A DNA stretch of 64,000 nucleotides from an uncultured Clostridia bacterium. Its GTDB lineage: Bacteria; Bacillota; Clostridia; Peptostreptococcales; Anaerovoracaceae. Position 1 is the first letter of the stretch; each line of letters opens with the position of its first letter. The DNA lies in the NCBI GenBank assembly GCA_934281605.1, contig CAKQXD010000009.1:1-64000 (forward strand). The letters run 5' to 3'. The translations under genes were made by a program, and so were the position numbers. The notes under the pieces are model-generated. The model searched no databases. It was not told the origin of the DNA and was given only the letters and a program-made list of their open reading frames with translations. Below are positions 27,026-35,174 of this stretch, in pieces.

Positions 27026-27613
27026 CTATCCTCTTCGCCCTGCCAGCAGGTTATCCAGCACGAACAGCAGATAGCTGATGCCCAGGAAAACCAGCAGCGT
27101 CAGGACCATATGCACTCCCAGCAGATTAAAGTACGGGATCTGCGCCAGAGACGGTCCGAACCGGTTGACCACAAAGACTGCGATATTGAACAAAATCGGC
27201 AAAATCGCCCACAGAACCGGACTGTATGCCGAAAACTCTCCTTTTCTGCAAAACAGCAGATAGTCGAGAAACGCCATCAGCGGTGCGATGAAATACAGCA
27301 AATAGGACGCCAGGGACAAGCCCTCGTGGAGTCCGTTCCCCGTTCCAAAGTTGAGGTAATAGTACACGAGGAAGGTGACGATCATGTAGATAGTCACTGC
27401 ACCTCGCAGGAATCCTCGCTCCCAGGATGGTCTGGCAATGATCAGATAGGCGAAATACACCAGCGCCAGCGCATTGGCCAGCAGGGCGAAATCCCCCAGC
27501 ACCACCGCCAGGCTGAACCCGGAGGCAAACAGCTTCATCACAAGCCCCGCTCCGCACACGATGAGGAACAGGACGCGAAATATAACACCGATGGTATCGT
27601 TTTTGATATACAT
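27026..27613 (-). CDS. Pr6Pr family integral membrane protein
   Basis: A 195-residue protein with six predicted membrane helices spread evenly along its length and short loops, of the Pr6Pr type (related to FAR-17a/AIG1 proteins). Its function in bacteria is unknown. It starts 15 bases after pyrG in the same direction and is probably read through from it. No catalytic motif can be assigned with confidence. Confidence 0.7.
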   Translation of the reverse strand: MYIKNDTIGVIFRVLFLIVCGAGLVMKLFASGFSLAVVLGDFALLANALALVYFAYLIIARPSWERGFLRGAVTIYMIVTFLVYYYLNFGTGNGLHEGLSLASYLLYFIAPLMAFLDYLLFCRKGEFSAYSPVLWAILPILFNIAVFVVNRFGPSLAQIPYFNLLGVHMVLTLLVFLGISYLLFVLDNLLAGRRG

Positions 27614-27628
27614 GAAGTAAATTCTCCT

Positions 27629-29227
27629 TTATTTCTGTTTCAGAGCCGCCGCAATGAACTCCCGGAACAACGGATGAGCCTTGTTCGGTCTGCTCTTAAA
27701 TTCCGGATGGTACTGGACGCCCACGTAATACGGATGCTGCGGCAGTTCCACCGCTTCTACCAGTCTGCCGTCCGGCGACGTACCGGCGATCTTCATACCG
27801 GCTTCTTCCATCTGCTCCCGGTATTCGTTGTTGAACTCATACCGATGTCTGTGACGCTCCGAAATAGACGTCGTCCCGTAAGCCTTTTCCATAATAGTTC
27901 CTTCTGCGATCGTACATGGATAAGCTCCCAGTCTCATAGTGCCGCCCTTCGGAATATCTCCGTACTGATCCGGCATGAAGTCGATGACCTTGTGCGGGCA
28001 GTTTTCTGCAAACTCCCCGGAATCGGCGTCTGCGATCCCCAGAACGTTTCTCGCAAATTCGATGACCGCGATCTGCATGCCCAGACAAATGCCGAAGTAC
28101 GGAATGTTGTGGGTCCGCGCATACTTGGCCGCAGCGATCTTGCCCTCGATACCCCGGTCGCCGAAACCGCCCGGTACCAGAACGCCTGAAACATCCGACA
28201 GGATCTCGTCCGCCGTCTCATCGGTCACATCTTCCGCCTCGATCCACTTGATATCCACCTTGCAGCTGTTCTCATAGCCGCCGTGGCGCAATGCTTCCGC
28301 CACCGACAAATAAGCGTCATGGAGCTTGATGTACTTGCCGACAACGGCGATCTTGACGCATTCCTTCCGTGCCTTGATCCGTTCCACCATCTGCTCCCAT
28401 TCCGTCATCTCGCACGGACCTGCATTGATGCCCAGCTCTCTGCAGACGATCCACGAAAGCCTGGATTTTTCCAGCATCAGCGGTGCTTCGTAGAGGATCG
28501 GCAGCGTCTGGTTTTCGATGACGCAGTCTTCTTTTACATTGCAGAACAGGGAGATCTTCTCCGAAATGCTCTTATCAATTGGCTCGTCGGAACGCATCAC
28601 GATAATGTCCGGCGAGATTCCCATGGCCTGCAACTCCTTGACGGAATGCTGGGTCGGCTTGGACTTGTGCTCCCCGGAGCTCTTAAGATACGGCACCAGG
28701 GTCACGTGGATAAACAGGCAGTTTTCCTTTCCCTGTTCCAGGGACACCTGACGGATAGCCTCCAGAAACGGCTGACTTTCAATGTCTCCCACCGTTCCGC
28801 CGATCTCCGTGATGATCACGTCCGCGTTGCCCGTCTCGCCTACGCGGTATATAAATTCCTTGATTTCATTGGTAATATGCGGGATGATCTGCACCGTGCT
28901 CCCCAGATACTCGCCCTTTCGCTCCTTGTTGAGCACGTTCCAGTAGACTTTTCCCGTCGTCAGGTTGGAGTATTTGTTGAGATCTTCGTCGATGAACCGC
29001 TCGTAGTGGCCCAGATCCAGGTCCGTCTCCGCACCGTCCTCCGTCACGTACACTTCCCCGTGCTGGTACGGACTCATAGTTCCCGGATCCACATTGATAT
29101 ACGGATCCAGCTTCTGAGCAGCCACCCGCAGGCCTCTCGCCTTTAACAGTCTCCCCAGCGATGCTGCCGTGATGCCCTTGCCGAGCCCCGATACAACTCC
29201 GCCTGTTACAAAGATAAATTTTTTCAT
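27629..29227 (-). CDS. pyrG: CTP synthase
   Basis: A 532-residue enzyme that aminates UTP to CTP with glutamine. The N-terminal synthetase domain begins [16 protein letters not shown]; the C-terminal glutamine amidotransferase domain has GICLGMQ (nucleophile Cys) and the later HPEF. Length is normal. A promoter at 29401-29429 and a hairpin leader with a T run at 29292-29366 precede it; pyrG leaders of Bacillota are often attenuated, but I do not see the classical GGGC start. Confidence 0.97.
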   Translation of the reverse strand: MKKFIFVTGGVVSGLGKGITAASLGRLLKARGLRVAAQKLDPYINVDPGTMSPYQHGEVYVTEDGAETDLDLGHYERFIDEDLNKYSNLTTGKVYWNVLNKERKGEYLGSTVQIIPHITNEIKEFIYRVGETGNADVIITEIGGTVGDIESQPFLEAIRQVSLEQGKENCLFIHVTLVPYLKSSGEHKSKPTQHSVKELQAMGISPDIIVMRSDEPIDKSISEKISLFCNVKEDCVIENQTLPILYEAPLMLEKSRLSWIVCRELGINAGPCEMTEWEQMVERIKARKECVKIAVVGKYIKLHDAYLSVAEALRHGGYENSCKVDIKWIEAEDVTDETADEILSDVSGVLVPGGFGDRGIEGKIAAAKYARTHNIPYFGICLGMQIAVIEFARNVLGIADADSGEFAENCPHKVIDFMPDQYGDIPKGGTMRLGAYPCTIAEGTIMEKAYGTTSISERHRHRYEFNNEYREQMEEAGMKIAGTSPDGRLVEAVELPQHPYYVGVQYHPEFKSRPNKAHPLFREFIAAALKQK

Positions 29228-29291
29228 ACTCCTCCCCGCCTTTCTCTTACTAAAATTCCGTGCGTTTCTTCTTCTGATTCTTCTTCAAAAA

Positions 29292-29366
29292 TAAAAAAAG
29301 ATAAGGTTTCCGGCATTTCGGTGAGAGGGGTAAGCGAGACCCCAGCCAACTGCCGTCTTCCTTATT
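29292..29366 (-). promoter_or_regulatory. Structured pyrG leader with terminator-like hairpin
   Basis: In the message sense ATAAGG and GGCA arms pair with TGCC and CCTTAT around an inner GGGGT/ACCCC hairpin, and the outer stem is followed by a run of Ts. It lies between the pyrG promoter and the pyrG start, so it is an attenuator candidate rather than an ordinary end of the preceding gene. It matches no riboswitch class I know. Confidence 0.55.
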
Positions 29367-29400
29367 CTTCTTATGTTTTGTGCACAAATTTTACTCTCAT

Positions 29401-29429
29401 ATTATACACGAAACCACAAAGGTTAGCAA
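29401..29429 (-). promoter_or_regulatory. Predicted pyrG promoter
   Basis: Minus strand: TTGCTA (29429-29424), a 17-base spacer and a perfect TATAAT (29406-29401). Confidence 0.7.
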
Positions 29430-29440
29430 GAATTTTTTGG

Positions 29441-30823
29441 TCATTTCACAAAAACGGCGAATCGATTGCCGAACACGTCGTATCCGGCGATATGGATGTT
29501 GATTGTTTCCTTCAAGGCTTTCGGGGTTTTCAGGATTTCCAGTATTTCTACCGACCGTTCCCCGCTGGCGAAGACTTTCGCTGCGCGGTGCACCTTTCCA
29601 TCCCATGCAAAGTCCACGCTCCACATGGCAATGAGGCTCAGGCTGTCTTCCCGGATAAAACGCTCCACTTCCTCCGGCGCGCTGCAGCGGAGCACATTTT
29701 CCGGAGGCTCATACTCCATCAGCTCCAGCTGCCCGTCTGCGACCTTTGCAGACAGCTTAGCCTCCGGCCTATCCTTTGCAGACCATACGGAAAACCCTGT
29801 CGTACACCGATCAGCCAGCTTTCCTTCTTCTTTAGAGGCTCCCCTGCTCGTCAAACCCTTCTCCTGCAAAGCCGCCATCCGGGTGACTTCCGCAGCCGTG
29901 GCCAGAGGACTCTCGTCGCACAGGATCCACCGTCTGCCCAGCTGCTCGCACACCGCTCCGAAGCTTCCCGACCCCGCAAAGAAATCGGCACACAGATCTC
30001 CTTCATCGCTGCAGGCTTCCACGATCCGCTCCAGCAGCTTTTCCGGCTTCTGGGTGGCGTATCCGGTCCGTTCTGCGGAAGTCCGCCCCACCATATTGAT
30101 GTTCCAGACGTCCTTCATATTGACCATGGTGTACCAGCCCTTTTCATCCTGAAACTCCTCTACCCCCTGGAAGCGGTAGGGTTTCAGATCGCGATTGTAG
30201 GACTTCTCTTTTAAAGTATGAAACTTGTAACGGTTTGTTTTGCCGTACAGCAGCAGGGTGTCGTGCTTTTTTGCAAAGCTTTTTCTGCCTGTGCCGCCGG
30301 ATTTATAGGTCCAGATGATTTCGTTGATGAAATTCTCCCGTCCGAAGATCTGATCCAGCAGGATCTTCACATAGTGAGCCACGTGCCAGTCCAGATGCAC
30401 CAGAATACATCCGGTATCCGCCAGAAGCTCCCGCATCTGAAAGAATCTGGCTGTCAGCATTTCCAGATAAGACGCCAGATCCGCCGCGCGAAAGTCGTCG
30501 TAGGCATCCACTTTGATGAGAGAGGACTTTCCCAAAACAGGCGACTGCAGCGTCAGGGAGGCCTGGTACTTGCTTCTGGAAAAAAACGGCGGATCCACGT
30601 AAATAAGCTGGAGGGCGTTCTCCAGCTTATGATGTCTGCATATATGTTCCATGTAATCCAGGTTGTTTCCCAGAGCGATCCGGCTGTCGTTCTGCGACTG
30701 CAGCTGTGCATCACCGTAGATTTCCTGCATTTCAAAAGGATCCTGCAGCGGCGCTTCCTTGCGTCGCTGGTACTCCGCCTTTCCCTGTTGAAATGCTTTT
30801 ATCATATCTTCGAAATCGCTCAT
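29441..30823 (-). CDS. Orphan site-specific DNA methyltransferase (N6/N4 type)
   Basis: A 460-residue beta-group amino-methyltransferase: the catalytic motif DPPF comes first (about residue 93, in YVDPPFFSRSKY) and the SAM motif DFFAGSGS later (about 278). A divergent C-terminal extension of about 130 residues follows and may contact DNA. No endonuclease gene is adjacent, so it looks solitary and may have a housekeeping role. N6-adenine or N4-cytosine specificity cannot be told from the motif. It lies between the secreted CHAP protein and pyrG. Confidence 0.85.
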   Translation of the reverse strand: MSDFEDMIKAFQQGKAEYQRRKEAPLQDPFEMQEIYGDAQLQSQNDSRIALGNNLDYMEHICRHHKLENALQLIYVDPPFFSRSKYQASLTLQSPVLGKSSLIKVDAYDDFRAADLASYLEMLTARFFQMRELLADTGCILVHLDWHVAHYVKILLDQIFGRENFINEIIWTYKSGGTGRKSFAKKHDTLLLYGKTNRYKFHTLKEKSYNRDLKPYRFQGVEEFQDEKGWYTMVNMKDVWNINMVGRTSAERTGYATQKPEKLLERIVEACSDEGDLCADFFAGSGSFGAVCEQLGRRWILCDESPLATAAEVTRMAALQEKGLTSRGASKEEGKLADRCTTGFSVWSAKDRPEAKLSAKVADGQLELMEYEPPENVLRCSAPEEVERFIREDSLSLIAMWSVDFAWDGKVHRAAKVFASGERSVEILEILKTPKALKETINIHIAGYDVFGNRFAVFVK

Positions 30824-30848
30824 AAAACTCCCTTATCCGTTTCCCTGT

Positions 30849-32195
30849 TTAAATTTTCGTTGCATAGGACAGCTTGATCCAGTATCCATTGCTTTTCAGC
30901 TGTCCCCATTCGCCATTGGTGGCTTTGATGGTGTAAGTTCCCGGTTTCAGATATCCCTTCTTCGAGTACAGGATCCCCGGGCCGGATCGCATATTCAGAT
31001 CGCTGGCCTTCACCTTAACATTGTATTCCGTATTGACCGGAACCGTATAGCTCAGCTTGATCCATGCGCCTGTCGTGCTCACCTGACCCCAGCCGTCCTT
31101 CGTATCGACGATGTCAAAAAGAGCACCTTTGACCGCCTTGCCTCTGCTGCTGTAGTTGGTTCCAGGACCCGTTCTCAGGTTGAGAGAAGTAGCCGTTACC
31201 TTTACCTTATAGATGGACGCCGCCCCGGTATTCCCGTTGTTCGGATTGGAAGCAGTGGTTTTCGGAGCGTATTTCAGGGCTACCCAGTAGCCGTTGCTGG
31301 AAAGTTTCCCCCAGCCGTTGCTTTCTTTTATAACGGTATATGTACCAGGTTTCACATATCCCTTAGATGCGTAGCTGGTGGCAGGGCCCGTCCGCATGTT
31401 CAGGTTGGAAACGCTGATCTTCACAGTGTAATTCACAGAAGTTCCCGCATCGACTACGCTTGGCGTGCCGGTGCTCACCTTGGTGGTATATTTCAGCATG
31501 ATCCAGTTACCGTTGCTGGAAAGCTTGCCCCAGCCGTTGCTTTCCTGACTGATGGCGTAGGTACCCGGCTTGATGTGACCGCAGGTTTTGTAGCTGGTTC
31601 CAGGGCCTGTCCGCATATTCAGGTCACTGGCGCTGACCTTTACGCTGTAGTTGACGTTGGTGATTTTATTAGATGTGGATTCGTTGACATAGATATAACC
31701 CTTCGGGTTGCTCTTCCACGGTTTTCCATAGTGAAACTTCAAAGCAGATGCGGAAGTCGGCTTAGAGCTGCTGAGAGTCCATCCGGATTCCGACACGTAA
31801 GGCTGCCCGTTGACCACCTTCTCCACGACGGCAACATGGGTATCGTAGCAGGCGATAGCGCCTACCTTCGGCGTGCTGCCGTAAGGATAGCATTTGTACT
31901 GCTTGTTGACGCCCCACCATTTGGAAGCACTCCAGCGGAAATTGCTGTTGATCCACTTGCCGTTCATTTCACTGGCTCTGGCATAGGCATACCAGGTACA
32001 GTTTCCTGTAACATATTTTCCATAGGAACTGGAGATCTTCTGTGTCGGCGCCAGATTGCATTTATAAAAAATATTATTATTGGTATAATAATACGTTTTT
32101 CCCTCGGCTGAGCTGTAGGACGGCATCGAGGTCCGCACGCTGACAGCACCATAGGAATCTTCCGTTGCAGCTGGAATATACAGTGCGATCGCCAT
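30849..32195 (-). CDS. Secreted CHAP amidase with four SH3b repeats; signal peptide frameshifted
   Basis: From the in-frame ATG at 32195 it encodes 448 residues: a CHAP domain (catalytic Cys in GNCTWYAYARA at about 66, His in YDTHVAVV at about 120) and four SH3b wall-binding repeats (about 183-245, 255-315, 330-387, 393-447), each with an LNMRTGPG-like or LNLRTGPG-like core. Such proteins cut peptidoglycan bridges. The true start is probably ATG 32230, which follows GGAGCG, but an A6 run right after it puts that start out of frame (ATG AAA AAA CTG TAA). One more A would give a normal signal peptide beginning MKKTVTWILLFVMAIAL. As sequenced, it may be silent. Confidence 0.85.
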   Translation of the reverse strand: MAIALYIPAATEDSYGAVSVRTSMPSYSSAEGKTYYYTNNNIFYKCNLAPTQKISSSYGKYVTGNCTWYAYARASEMNGKWINSNFRWSASKWWGVNKQYKCYPYGSTPKVGAIACYDTHVAVVEKVVNGQPYVSESGWTLSSSKPTSASALKFHYGKPWKSNPKGYIYVNESTSNKITNVNYSVKVSASDLNMRTGPGTSYKTCGHIKPGTYAISQESNGWGKLSSNGNWIMLKYTTKVSTGTPSVVDAGTSVNYTVKISVSNLNMRTGPATSYASKGYVKPGTYTVIKESNGWGKLSSNGYWVALKYAPKTTASNPNNGNTGAASIYKVKVTATSLNLRTGPGTNYSSRGKAVKGALFDIVDTKDGWGQVSTTGAWIKLSYTVPVNTEYNVKVKASDLNMRSGPGILYSKKGYLKPGTYTIKATNGEWGQLKSNGYWIKLSYATKI

Positions 32196-32323
32196 TACGA
32201 ATAAGAGAATCCATGTTACAGTTTTTTCATTTCACGCTCCTTTGTGTGTCATTTACGTTTTTAGTCATTTCTATATTGTATCACTCCTGTACGACCAATT
32301 CCAACCGCATTTTGCAAAAAAGA

Positions 32324-32360
32324 CAAAAAAACGATGCTGACAGTTTTCTGCCAGCATCGT
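32324..32360 (-). terminator. Terminator of the rpsU-yqeY unit
   Basis: Minus strand ACGATGCTG-g-CAG / CTG-t-CAGCATCGT followed by TTTTTTT, about 40 bases after the yqeY stop. Confidence 0.88.
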
Positions 32361-32398
32361 AATGTTGTTTCAATCAATATATTGTGGTCTTGCGTCCG

Positions 32399-32851
32399 CT
32401 ATGCCAGAAACTGCTCTACAGCCTTCTTGACATCGTTGCCGTCCGCAACGCCTTTGACCTTTGGCATCACAGCTCCCATCAGCTTCCCCATGGAGCTTTT
32501 GCCGTCGCCCTGTTCAATGCCCATATCGGCTGCTGTCTTTCCTACGAGATCCATGATCTCTTCTGCAGTCAGCTGTTTCGGCATGTAATCCATCAGGACG
32601 TTAATTTCTGCATTATAGGCGTCGATCAGATCCGTTCTGCCGGCCGATTCAAAATCAGCGAGGGCATCTTTTCTCATTTTGACCTGTTTGGCTAAAATGG
32701 ATGCGATTCCAGCATCATCGATTTCCTCTCGATTATCCACTTCATACTGCTTGATTGCAGCCCGAACAAAGCTGATGGTCTCTTTGCGAACCTTCTCCTT
32801 GTTCTTCATTGCCTCTTTAAAGTCAGCATTTAATCTTTCTTTTAAGGTCAT
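32399..32851 (-). CDS. yqeY: GatB/YqeY domain protein
   Basis: A 150-residue helical protein related to the tRNA-binding tail of GatB, beginning MTLKERLNADFKEAMKNKEK. Typical motifs are VRAAIKQYEVDNREE and GKLMGAVMPKVKGVADGN. It probably binds tRNA or related RNA; its exact role is not settled. It is 28 bases downstream of rpsU, the usual rpsU-yqeY pairing in Bacillota. Confidence 0.92.
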   Translation of the reverse strand: MTLKERLNADFKEAMKNKEKVRKETISFVRAAIKQYEVDNREEIDDAGIASILAKQVKMRKDALADFESAGRTDLIDAYNAEINVLMDYMPKQLTAEEIMDLVGKTAADMGIEQGDGKSSMGKLMGAVMPKVKGVADGNDVKKAVEQFLA

Positions 32852-32879
32852 TACTCACAACACCTCTGATCTATACAAA

Positions 32880-33059
32880 CTAGTATTTCTTAGCCTTTTT
32901 TCTTGCAGCTTCAGACTTTTTCTTTCTCTTTACGCTAGGTTTCTCGTAATGTTCTCTCTTTCTCAGTTCGGACATAACGCCATCTCTAGCGCAAGATCTC
33001 TTAAATCTCTTTAATGCGCTTTCTAAGCTTTCATTTTCTCTAACAATTACCTGTGCCAT
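32880..33059 (-). CDS. rpsU: 30S ribosomal protein S21
   Basis: A 59-residue, very basic ribosomal protein beginning [20 protein letters not shown] and ending in a Lys-rich tail. The ATG at 33059 gives the canonical N-terminus; an upstream in-frame GTG (33071) touches the ribosome site AGGAGG and is rejected. Promoter at 33127-33155. Confidence 0.96.
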   Translation of the reverse strand: MAQVIVRENESLESALKRFKRSCARDGVMSELRKREHYEKPSVKRKKKSEAARKKAKKY

Positions 33060-33126
33060 TTCCCATTTCACCTCCTGACTTTACAGAAATCTCGTAACCT
33101 AAGAACGGCTTGCCTATAACGTTGCT

Positions 33127-33155
33127 ATTATACTATTTTATGGCATTTTATGCAA
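33127..33155 (-). promoter_or_regulatory. Predicted rpsU promoter
   Basis: Minus strand: TTGCAT (33155-33150), a 17-base spacer and a perfect TATAAT (33132-33127), 68 bases before the rpsU start. Confidence 0.7.
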
Positions 33156-33171
33156 CAATTTTTTTCGCCGA

Positions 33172-33513
33172 TCAGCCTGGAGGCCACGTCATTTTTCTTT
33201 TTCCCAGAAGATGGAAGTGCAGATGCTTTACGGTCTGCAGGCCGTCTTCGCCGCAGTTATTGACGAGACGGTATCCGTTTTCCAGACCCAGATCCGCTGC
33301 AATTTCCTTTACCTTGCCCAGGATATAGCCCAGAAGTTCCTCATCTTCCGCCGTCGTATCATCCAGAGAAGCAATGTGTTTCTTCGGGATGATCAGCACA
33401 TGAACCGGAGCCTGTGGATCCAGATCATGGAAGCATACGATCTTGTCATCCTCGTACACCTTATTGGAAGGGATCTCTCCTTCGGCTATTTTACAAAAAA
33501 TACAATCGCTCAT
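33172..33513 (-). CDS. HIT family nucleotide-binding protein
   Basis: A 113-residue histidine-triad protein. It begins MSDCIFCKIAEGEIPS and ends with HLHFHLLGKRKM, the HxHxH triad that attacks the alpha phosphate of AMP-lysine or similar nucleotides. These Hint-type hydrolases are cytosolic; the physiological substrate is uncertain. The start ATG at 33513 follows AAAGGA; a longer upstream frame overlaps the signal peptidase gene and is not used. Confidence 0.92.
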   Translation of the reverse strand: MSDCIFCKIAEGEIPSNKVYEDDKIVCFHDLDPQAPVHVLIIPKKHIASLDDTTAEDEELLGYILGKVKEIAADLGLENGYRLVNNCGEDGLQTVKHLHFHLLGKRKMTWPPG

Positions 33514-33568
33514 TTTTTCACATCCTTTGCTCTCGATCGTTGAATTTTCTGTTTTTACTCCTCTCATA

Positions 33569-34033
33569 TTATACATGGTCTTTTCGTCGAAAGCAAATGA
33601 ATGTGAGAAAAAATAACGCAACCGCCAGCAGAAGCACGCCTTTCCTGCTCCGCAAAAACAGCGCTCCATATCCGGCATAAGGGATCGTCCCAATGGCCCT
33701 GCCCCGGATCTGTTCTTCTGCTACAGGGGCTGGATCCGGCGTGTCGTTGCTGTCGCCTTTTGTGATAAAAGTCTGTCCGTCCGATGCCCCGCTGCTGATA
33801 CGATGCACCACCAGATGATCCTGCAGTTCATAAGCGACGATCCTGCCAGGCACACCTCTTCGGTCAGTCCCGCTGATCAAACAGATGCTCCCCGTAGGGA
33901 TCACAGGCTCCATGGAACCGGACAGAATCACCACCGGGCGAAGTTCCAGAAGAAAGGCAAACCCGATCACCGCTAGCAGAGCCAGTGCAGCGACGCTCTG
34001 CAGAAGCGCTTTTCCTTTATTTTGCTCCTTCAT
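33569..34033 (-). CDS. sipW: SipW-type signal peptidase I
   Basis: A 154-residue membrane signal peptidase of the ER/archaeal type. The nucleophile Ser is in LSGSMEPVIPTGS (about residue 39) and the base is His in HLVVHRIS rather than the Lys of ordinary SipS, the hallmark of SipW. Membrane helices lie at about 9-29 and 130-147. It overlaps the previous gene by 17 bases and closes the TasA-type operon, so it most likely matures the TasA-like protein and its partners. Confidence 0.9.
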   Translation of the reverse strand: MKEQNKGKALLQSVAALALLAVIGFAFLLELRPVVILSGSMEPVIPTGSICLISGTDRRGVPGRIVAYELQDHLVVHRISSGASDGQTFITKGDSNDTPDPAPVAEEQIRGRAIGTIPYAGYGALFLRSRKGVLLLAVALFFLTFICFRRKDHV

Positions 34034-35174
34034 TCCGATACCCTTTTCGCAGAGCCTTTCCTGCCACTGCGATCGACACACAACCCACTGCAAAGAAGAT
34101 CCACCAGATCCCGGATTCTCCTGTAGCCGGGGTATCCCAAGGCTTTTCCTCCTGCTTCACCGCAAAGCTCCAGCGAATATCATCGCTGTTTTGCTGTAAA
34201 GGATTGTCCGCCGTTTCCGGGAACGACAGCGTCACATGGACCGCCCTGCTCTCCCCAGGCTCCAGCGTTGCCAGCGTTCTGTAATCCCGCAGCTCTGCTC
34301 CAGTCAACACCCCATCATAAGACTGGTCGCCTCCGCTGATTTGCAGCTGCATCTGATCGAGAAATGCACTTTTCTCCCATTCTGCTTTCATTAAAATCTG
34401 GATCCTGTGCGTTTCCTGATTAGAAAGCTGCAGCGTTTCCGTGCGGCTGTCTCCCGGCAGAAAAGAAACATGAGAAAAGAATCCCTCCTCGCCCAGCAGG
34501 AGTCCCTGCGTCTCATCAGCCGTTATCCTGCAGGCATTTCCCTGCGTTTCCTGCAGTTCTGGATCCGCAGGCTCCACCACTTCGATCCGGTTATCCTCCT
34601 GAAAACGGGACGCCGTCACAACTACTTCGCCCCACGGATGTTCTGACGAAAAATCCGGGTGAAAATTCTTGTCCTGCACAGCGTCGGCATCTACTTGTAC
34701 CTGCAACGTCTTATCCTGATAAAAGTCCCACCGATCCGGCAAACGAAATGCCTGGCATACATCGATGGCCTCGCCATAGGAAACCGGCTTCTCATAATAC
34801 AGATATTCGCCTTTCTGCAGCCAGCCTTCTCCCACGCCATCCAGCTCTTCCTGCAAAGGAAACACCTGAGATCCGGCCTTCCCCAAAAGGCGCACTCGCA
34901 GATAGCACTTTGTCCCGCGGTTAGTAATGCGCGGCACATAGGACACAGGCTGTCGGCAGTCCACACGCAGCCTCGGATCCATCTTTACCTTCTGACCATC
35001 TTCCACACAGAAGGCCTCAACGCCGATCTTCACTCCGCCCGTCTCCAGCCTGCTCCAGATTTCGCCGCCGGTTCGCACCGCTCCGTAGCAGAGTGCTCCT
35101 GCCAGTGCCAGAAATAGTATCAAAAGCGGCAGGAATCTCTTTCCTCTGACTTTCATCGCTCTGTAGTTCTTCAC
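34017..35174 (-). CDS. Surface protein with sortase-like C-terminal anchor
   Basis: A 385-residue exported protein: an N-terminal signal anchor (about residues 13-33), an extracellular middle of beta-rich, TasA-like style, and a C-terminus with TPATGESG, a hydrophobic helix and a basic tail, the layout of sortase-sorted proteins although the leading Leu of LPXTG is absent. I start at GTG 35174, seven bases after GGAGG, overlapping the stop of the upstream gene by four bases. It lies in the operon before sipW. Exact function unknown; wall anchor of the fibre is an inference. Confidence 0.72.
   Translation of the reverse strand: MKNYRAMKVRGKRFLPLLILFLALAGALCYGAVRTGGEIWSRLETGGVKIGVEAFCVEDGQKVKMDPRLRVDCRQPVSYVPRITNRGTKCYLRVRLLGKAGSQVFPLQEELDGVGEGWLQKGEYLYYEKPVSYGEAIDVCQAFRLPDRWDFYQDKTLQVQVDADAVQDKNFHPDFSSEHPWGEVVVTASRFQEDNRIEVVEPADPELQETQGNACRITADETQGLLLGEEGFFSHVSFLPGDSRTETLQLSNQETHRIQILMKAEWEKSAFLDQMQLQISGGDQSYDGVLTGAELRDYRTLATLEPGESRAVHVTLSFPETADNPLQQNSDDIRWSFAVKQEEKPWDTPATGESGIWWIFFAVGCVSIAVAGKALRKGYRNEGAK

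Noticed and set aside
29292..29366. Known riboswitch (TPP, SAM, cobalamin, purine, guanidine and others) in the pyrG leader
   Set aside because: None of the conserved cores I know could be matched; kept only as an attenuator-like hairpin.
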